40,689 bases of DNA from Candidatus Peribacteraceae bacterium (lineage in GTDB: Bacteria > Patescibacteriota > Gracilibacteria > Peribacterales > Peribacteraceae), in assembly GCA_028699155.1 (NCBI GenBank), contig JAQVVD010000012.1, positions 1-40,689 of the forward strand. The letters are read 5' to 3'. Within the stretch, counting starts at the first letter, position 1. The number at the start of each line of letters is the position of its first letter. The notes below the pieces were generated by a model that saw only the letters and a list, made by a program, of their open reading frames with translations, ran no database searches and was not told where the DNA came from. The translations under genes were made by a program, and so were the position numbers. Of this stretch, positions 38,147 to 40,689 are shown one piece after another.

Positions 38147-39114
38147 GCTTTTCCGAGAAGCATTGCCAGAAGGGCCATGCGCACTGCGATTCCGTTCCTT
38201 GCCTCGCGGAAGTACGCGGCAGTCGGCAGCGCATCCACATCTGTGGCGATTTCCCCGATGCGTGGCAGCGGGTGCATCACAGTGATCTTTTTCCCTTTGA
38301 GGTGTTTTGCATTGAGCACGTACTTGAGTTTGAGCCGCTCGAACTCGGCGGAATCTTTGAATCGCTCCTGTTGCACGCGTGTCATGTAGAGAATATCCGC
38401 ATCAAGCCCTTCTTCCAGATGCTCCGTCTGCACGTAAGAGATATTTCTCTCGTCGAAGAAGCTTGTGACTTTCTCCGGCATGACGAGCTCCTTGGGCGAC
38501 ACAAGCGTGAACTTCACGTCTTTGTAGAGCCCGAGCAGGAAGCTGAGCGAATGTACGGTCCGACCGAATTTGAGGTCGCCGACCATGGTGATATGGATCC
38601 CATCCAACTTGTCGCATTCCTTCTGAATCGTGAAGATATCCAGCAGTGCCTGCGTGGGATGCTGCCCGGGGCCGTCGCCCGCATTGATGAATGGGACGGG
38701 GGAAACGCCCGCCGCCGTATCTGCGCTGCCCTGGTCGGGGTGGCGCATGCAGATGATGTCTGTGTACTGCCCGATCACCTGGATCGTGTCTTCGATTGTC
38801 TCCCCCTTGTAGAGGGAGCTGAACTGCATCCCGACGGCGGATACCGCACTCCCCCCAAGCCGATGCATCGCCGATTCGAAGCTGAGGCGCGTGCGCGTGC
38901 TCGGTTCGTAGAAGAGCGCGGCAAGAATCTTCCCCTTGAGCATCTCCGATCCGCCTTTCTCCACCACTTCCTCCATCTCTGCGGCCACCTGCAAAATGGC
39001 GTCCGTGTCATCTCGAGAGAGCTGCTTTGTGGACGTAAGATGTTTGATCGGGAGCGGCATCCTGTGAGAAGAGGATAGAGGAGGAGGACTCTGTTTGTCC
39101 ATAAAGTGAGCCAT
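38143..39114 (-). CDS. pyrB: aspartate carbamoyltransferase catalytic subunit
   Basis: 323 aa from ATG 39114; MPLPIKHLTS at residue 19 (39060, preceded by CACAGG) is about where other PyrB begin, so the first 18 residues may be untranslated. Transfers carbamoyl from carbamoyl phosphate to aspartate. Motifs: STRTRLSFE (72-80), carbamoyl phosphate site; MRHPDQG; HPTQALLDIFT; VGDLKFGRTVHSL; and HPLPRIGEI. No pyrI regulatory subunit is present. First gene of pyrB-permease-pyrC, divergent from the structured RNA at 39153. Confidence 0.96.
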   Translation of the reverse strand: MAHFMDKQSPPPLSSSHRMPLPIKHLTSTKQLSRDDTDAILQVAAEMEEVVEKGGSEMLKGKILAALFYEPSTRTRLSFESAMHRLGGSAVSAVGMQFSSLYKGETIEDTIQVIGQYTDIICMRHPDQGSADTAAGVSPVPFINAGDGPGQHPTQALLDIFTIQKECDKLDGIHITMVGDLKFGRTVHSLSFLLGLYKDVKFTLVSPKELVMPEKVTSFFDERNISYVQTEHLEEGLDADILYMTRVQQERFKDSAEFERLKLKYVLNAKHLKGKKITVMHPLPRIGEIATDVDALPTAAYFREARNGIAVRMALLAMLLGKA

Positions 39115-39118
39115 GACA

Positions 39119-39146
39119 TTGACGAGATTTCAAAAAAGCGTACAAA
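39119..39146 (+). promoter_or_regulatory. promoter of the 39-kb structured RNA
   Basis: -35 TTGACG (39119-39124), 16-nt spacer, -10 TACAAA (39141-39146). Predicted start 39153-39154 is the first base of the RNA's closing stem. Confidence 0.6.
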
Positions 39147-39152
39147 GATACT

Positions 39153-39284
39153 AAGCCCCTCTTCCCCCAGTCTGAGGAAATGCGCATGGTTTCATGCGCC
39201 TTGTCTGCTTCCTTCTTTTCACGCGGTGTGACCATCTGTGCCACGCCCAGGAAGCACCCTCAACAGGAAGAGGGGCTCTTTTTT
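39153..39284 (+). ncRNA. candidate structured RNA with three-way junction and terminator
   Basis: Closing stem of 12 perfect pairs: AGCCCCTCTTCC (39154-39165) with GGAAGAGGGGCT (39266-39277), then C and TTTTTT (39279-39284). Inside: hairpin GCGCATG/CATGCGC (39182-39199, loop GTTT), and stem TGCTTCCT/AGGAAGCA (39206-39213/39249-39256) that carries a further GGTGTG/CACGCC stem (39225-39230/39242-39247). About 132 nt. It ends 28 nt before the flippase gene, so it may be a free RNA or a leader with termination control. The SRP core and other classes I know are not found. Confidence 0.6.
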
Positions 39285-39312
39285 CTCCGCCCTTTCCCGT
39301 ACACTCTCTCCT

Positions 39313-40689
39313 GTGACCACGCGCCAAATCGCCGCCTCCACGTTCTGGCAAATCGCAAGCCAGGCCACCATGGCAGCTCTGAGCATCCTCACAGTCAAGT
39401 TTGTAGCCATAGGCTTAAGCCAGGAATTAGCGGGCGTGTACAACTCTGCGTACGGATTTCTTCAGCTTTTTGGCATCCTCGCGGATTTCGGCTTGTACGC
39501 GGTTGCGGTGCGGGAGGTAAGCAAGGCGAAAGCAGAGGCTCGTGAGGAGATTTTGGGGACGATCATCGTTCTGCGGTTTGGGACGCTCTTGCTCTCGCTT
39601 GGAGCCGCCCTTCTCTTTGTGTGGGTACTGCCCACATGGTATGGCACGCCTCTTCCGCTCGCTGTGACTATCGCATCCTTCGTCCCGTTCTTCACATTGC
39701 TTGCAGGCATACTGCGCACAGTGTTCCAGGTATCGTACAAGATGCACTTTGTTTTTATCGCAGAAGTGGTTCAGCGAATTTTTACCGTGAGCGCGATTGG
39801 CGCGTTCCTGTTTCTTGGAATACGCGGCAGCACTGACGTGCGCTTGTGCTACGTCTTTCTCTTGGTTGGAGGCATTGGAGCGCTCCTCCTGTTCCTCCTC
39901 TCGCTCATTTTCAGCGCGGGATTCATACGGATTCGCCTTCATTTTGATGTGCGGCTGACCAGGCGGATCCTGTCGCTTGCCGCACCGTTTGGTGTTGCCT
40001 TTCTATGTACAGCGCTCTACCGGCAGCTCGATGTGACGCTCATTGCACTGCTGCGAGAGGACTATCAGGTGCAGAATGCGTACTACGGATTCGTCCTGCG
40101 CATGGTGGAAACCGGCTATATCATCCCCACGTTCCTCCTGAATTCCACATTGCCGATACTTGCGGAGCGGCATGAGAACGGCGAGGAGACAGCCGGTCTG
40201 CTGGGGAAGACATTCTTTGCCATTCTCCTTCTGGGGACAATCTCTCTCCTCTTCTCGGCGCTGTGGTCACGGCCGCTCATCCTGCTCCTCACGACGCCGG
40301 CCTATCTCTCGACGCCTCTGCAGGTTGGTTCAGATACCGCGCTGCGGCTCATGAGCCTCCCTATTCTCCTGAACGGTTTGATCACGTACGCCTTCTATGT
40401 GCTTCTCACGAAGCATGTTTGGCGACTGTTGGTTACGATGCTCCTTCTGGGCGCCATCCTCTCTATCGGTCTCAACAGCGTTCTCATTCCCCTGTATGGA
40501 TTTATCGGGGCCGCCACAACTTCCATTCTCGTACAGAGCGTCCTTGCCGCCTTTCTCCTGCCGAAGAGCTTGTGTGTCATGCCTATTCGCCTCCCCAGGG
40601 AGCCATCCTCCGGTGGGGAGGATTTTCTGCTCTCCTCGCGATTGCTCTCTGGACATATGCGCCGTTTCTGCAGGGGGAGGTTGCAACGA
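39313..40689 (+). CDS. Wzx-type polysaccharide flippase (partial, runs off window; probable frameshift)
   Basis: GTG 39313, open to the last base (459 codons). MTTRQIAASTFWQIASQATM begins a multi-helix membrane protein of the MATE/Wzx group (AGVYNSAYGFLQLFGILADF, YAVAVREVSKAK, APFGVAFLCTALYRQLDVTL, LIPLYGFIGAATTSI), which flips lipid-linked sugars across the membrane; it could take the product of the transferase at 7701. After residue 427 the frame turns to a non-membrane, Arg/Ser-rich end, while the adjacent frame (GGA at 40599 on) gives GAILRWGGFSALLAIALWTY, a plausible helix. One base seems lost in the CCCC run at 40593-40596. A TACACT box ends 7 nt before GTG, so the mRNA may be leaderless. 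Confidence 0.85.
   Translation, partial: MTTRQIAASTFWQIASQATMAALSILTVKFVAIGLSQELAGVYNSAYGFLQLFGILADFGLYAVAVREVSKAKAEAREEILGTIIVLRFGTLLLSLGAALLFVWVLPTWYGTPLPLAVTIASFVPFFTLLAGILRTVFQVSYKMHFVFIAEVVQRIFTVSAIGAFLFLGIRGSTDVRLCYVFLLVGGIGALLLFLLSLIFSAGFIRIRLHFDVRLTRRILSLAAPFGVAFLCTALYRQLDVTLIALLREDYQVQNAYYGFVLRMVETGYIIPTFLLNSTLPILAERHENGEETAGLLGKTFFAILLLGTISLLFSALWSRPLILLLTTPAYLSTPLQVGSDTALRLMSLPILLNGLITYAFYVLLTKHVWRLLVTMLLLGAILSIGLNSVLIPLYGFIGAATTSILVQSVLAAFLLPKSLCVMPIRLPREPSSGGEDFLLSSRLLSGHMRRFCRGRLQR

Noticed and set aside
39175-39280. Signal recognition particle RNA on the minus strand (GAAGGAAGCAGACAAGG looks SRP-like)
   Set aside because: The GGTCAGG partner and GGAA tetraloop are not in the right arrangement, and promoter and U-run support the plus strand instead.
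1-40689. Alternative genetic code (UGA as glycine), as in Gracilibacteria
   Set aside because: UGA ends genes cleanly here, including several ATGA overlaps (for example rnj/HAD and pyrB/permease).

Overview
The window reads as a chromosomal segment of a GC-rich member of the Candidate Phyla Radiation (Patescibacteria), most like Candidatus Peregrinibacteria/Peribacter. This is inferred from gene style, not from a marker tree. The basis: very dense genes with ATGA overlaps; many genes without a Shine-Dalgarno site and with a -10 box almost touching the start codon; RNase J and no sign of an LPS pathway; many short membrane-anchored cysteine-rich proteins; a type IV pilus cluster whose minor pilins carry large extra domains. 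UGA is a stop, so code 25 is excluded.

Layout. 1-3 kb: tRNA-Arg(CCU), then lspA-murA-degenerate MBL protein (minus). 3-6.8 kb: nusA with a structured 5' leader, then an exonuclease fused to a helicase-like region that has lost its ATP-binding motif. 6.8-9.1 kb (minus): two paralogous secreted six-cysteine proteins and a membrane sugar-phosphate transferase. 9.2-10.8 kb: a 0.7-kb insert bounded by 79-bp direct repeats that end in the 3' end of tRNA-Thr(UGU), holding a 48-aa gene with a near-perfect SD and a pentapeptide-repeat gene, followed by tRNA-Thr, tRNA fragments and RNase P RNA. 10.8-22.4 kb (minus): the pilus locus. A strong promoter drives response regulator, PilB, PilC (with a 287-aa charged N-terminal extension), four minor prepilins and the major pilin; a histidine kinase follows from its own promoter.

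22.4-26 kb: purH (plus), three very small genes (one membrane, one 8-Cys), recR and smpB. 26.0-26.16 kb: a candidate free-standing small RNA. 26.2-32.3 kb (minus): prepilin peptidase, a sortase-type LPDSG surface protein, a nucleotidyltransferase, a PP2C-like/TM/propeller protein, MurB, a polysaccharide pyruvyl transferase and a truncated acyltransferase. 32.5-36.3 kb (plus): RNase J, a HAD phosphatase and an AT-rich Fic gene with an operator-like inverted repeat around its promoter. 36.3-39.1 kb (minus): a pyrB-TauE/SafE permease-pyrC operon. 39.15-40.69 kb (plus): a second structured RNA with its own promoter and terminator, then a Wzx-type flippase cut by the window edge and probably frameshifted.

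Main themes: surface structures (pilus, adhesin-like minor pilins, polysaccharide export, sortase-type anchoring, small Cys-rich secreted proteins) beside basic housekeeping genes. The best candidates for undescribed biology are the two orphan structured RNAs, the tRNA-Thr mini-element, the multidomain pilus-tip proteins and the inactivated-enzyme fusions.
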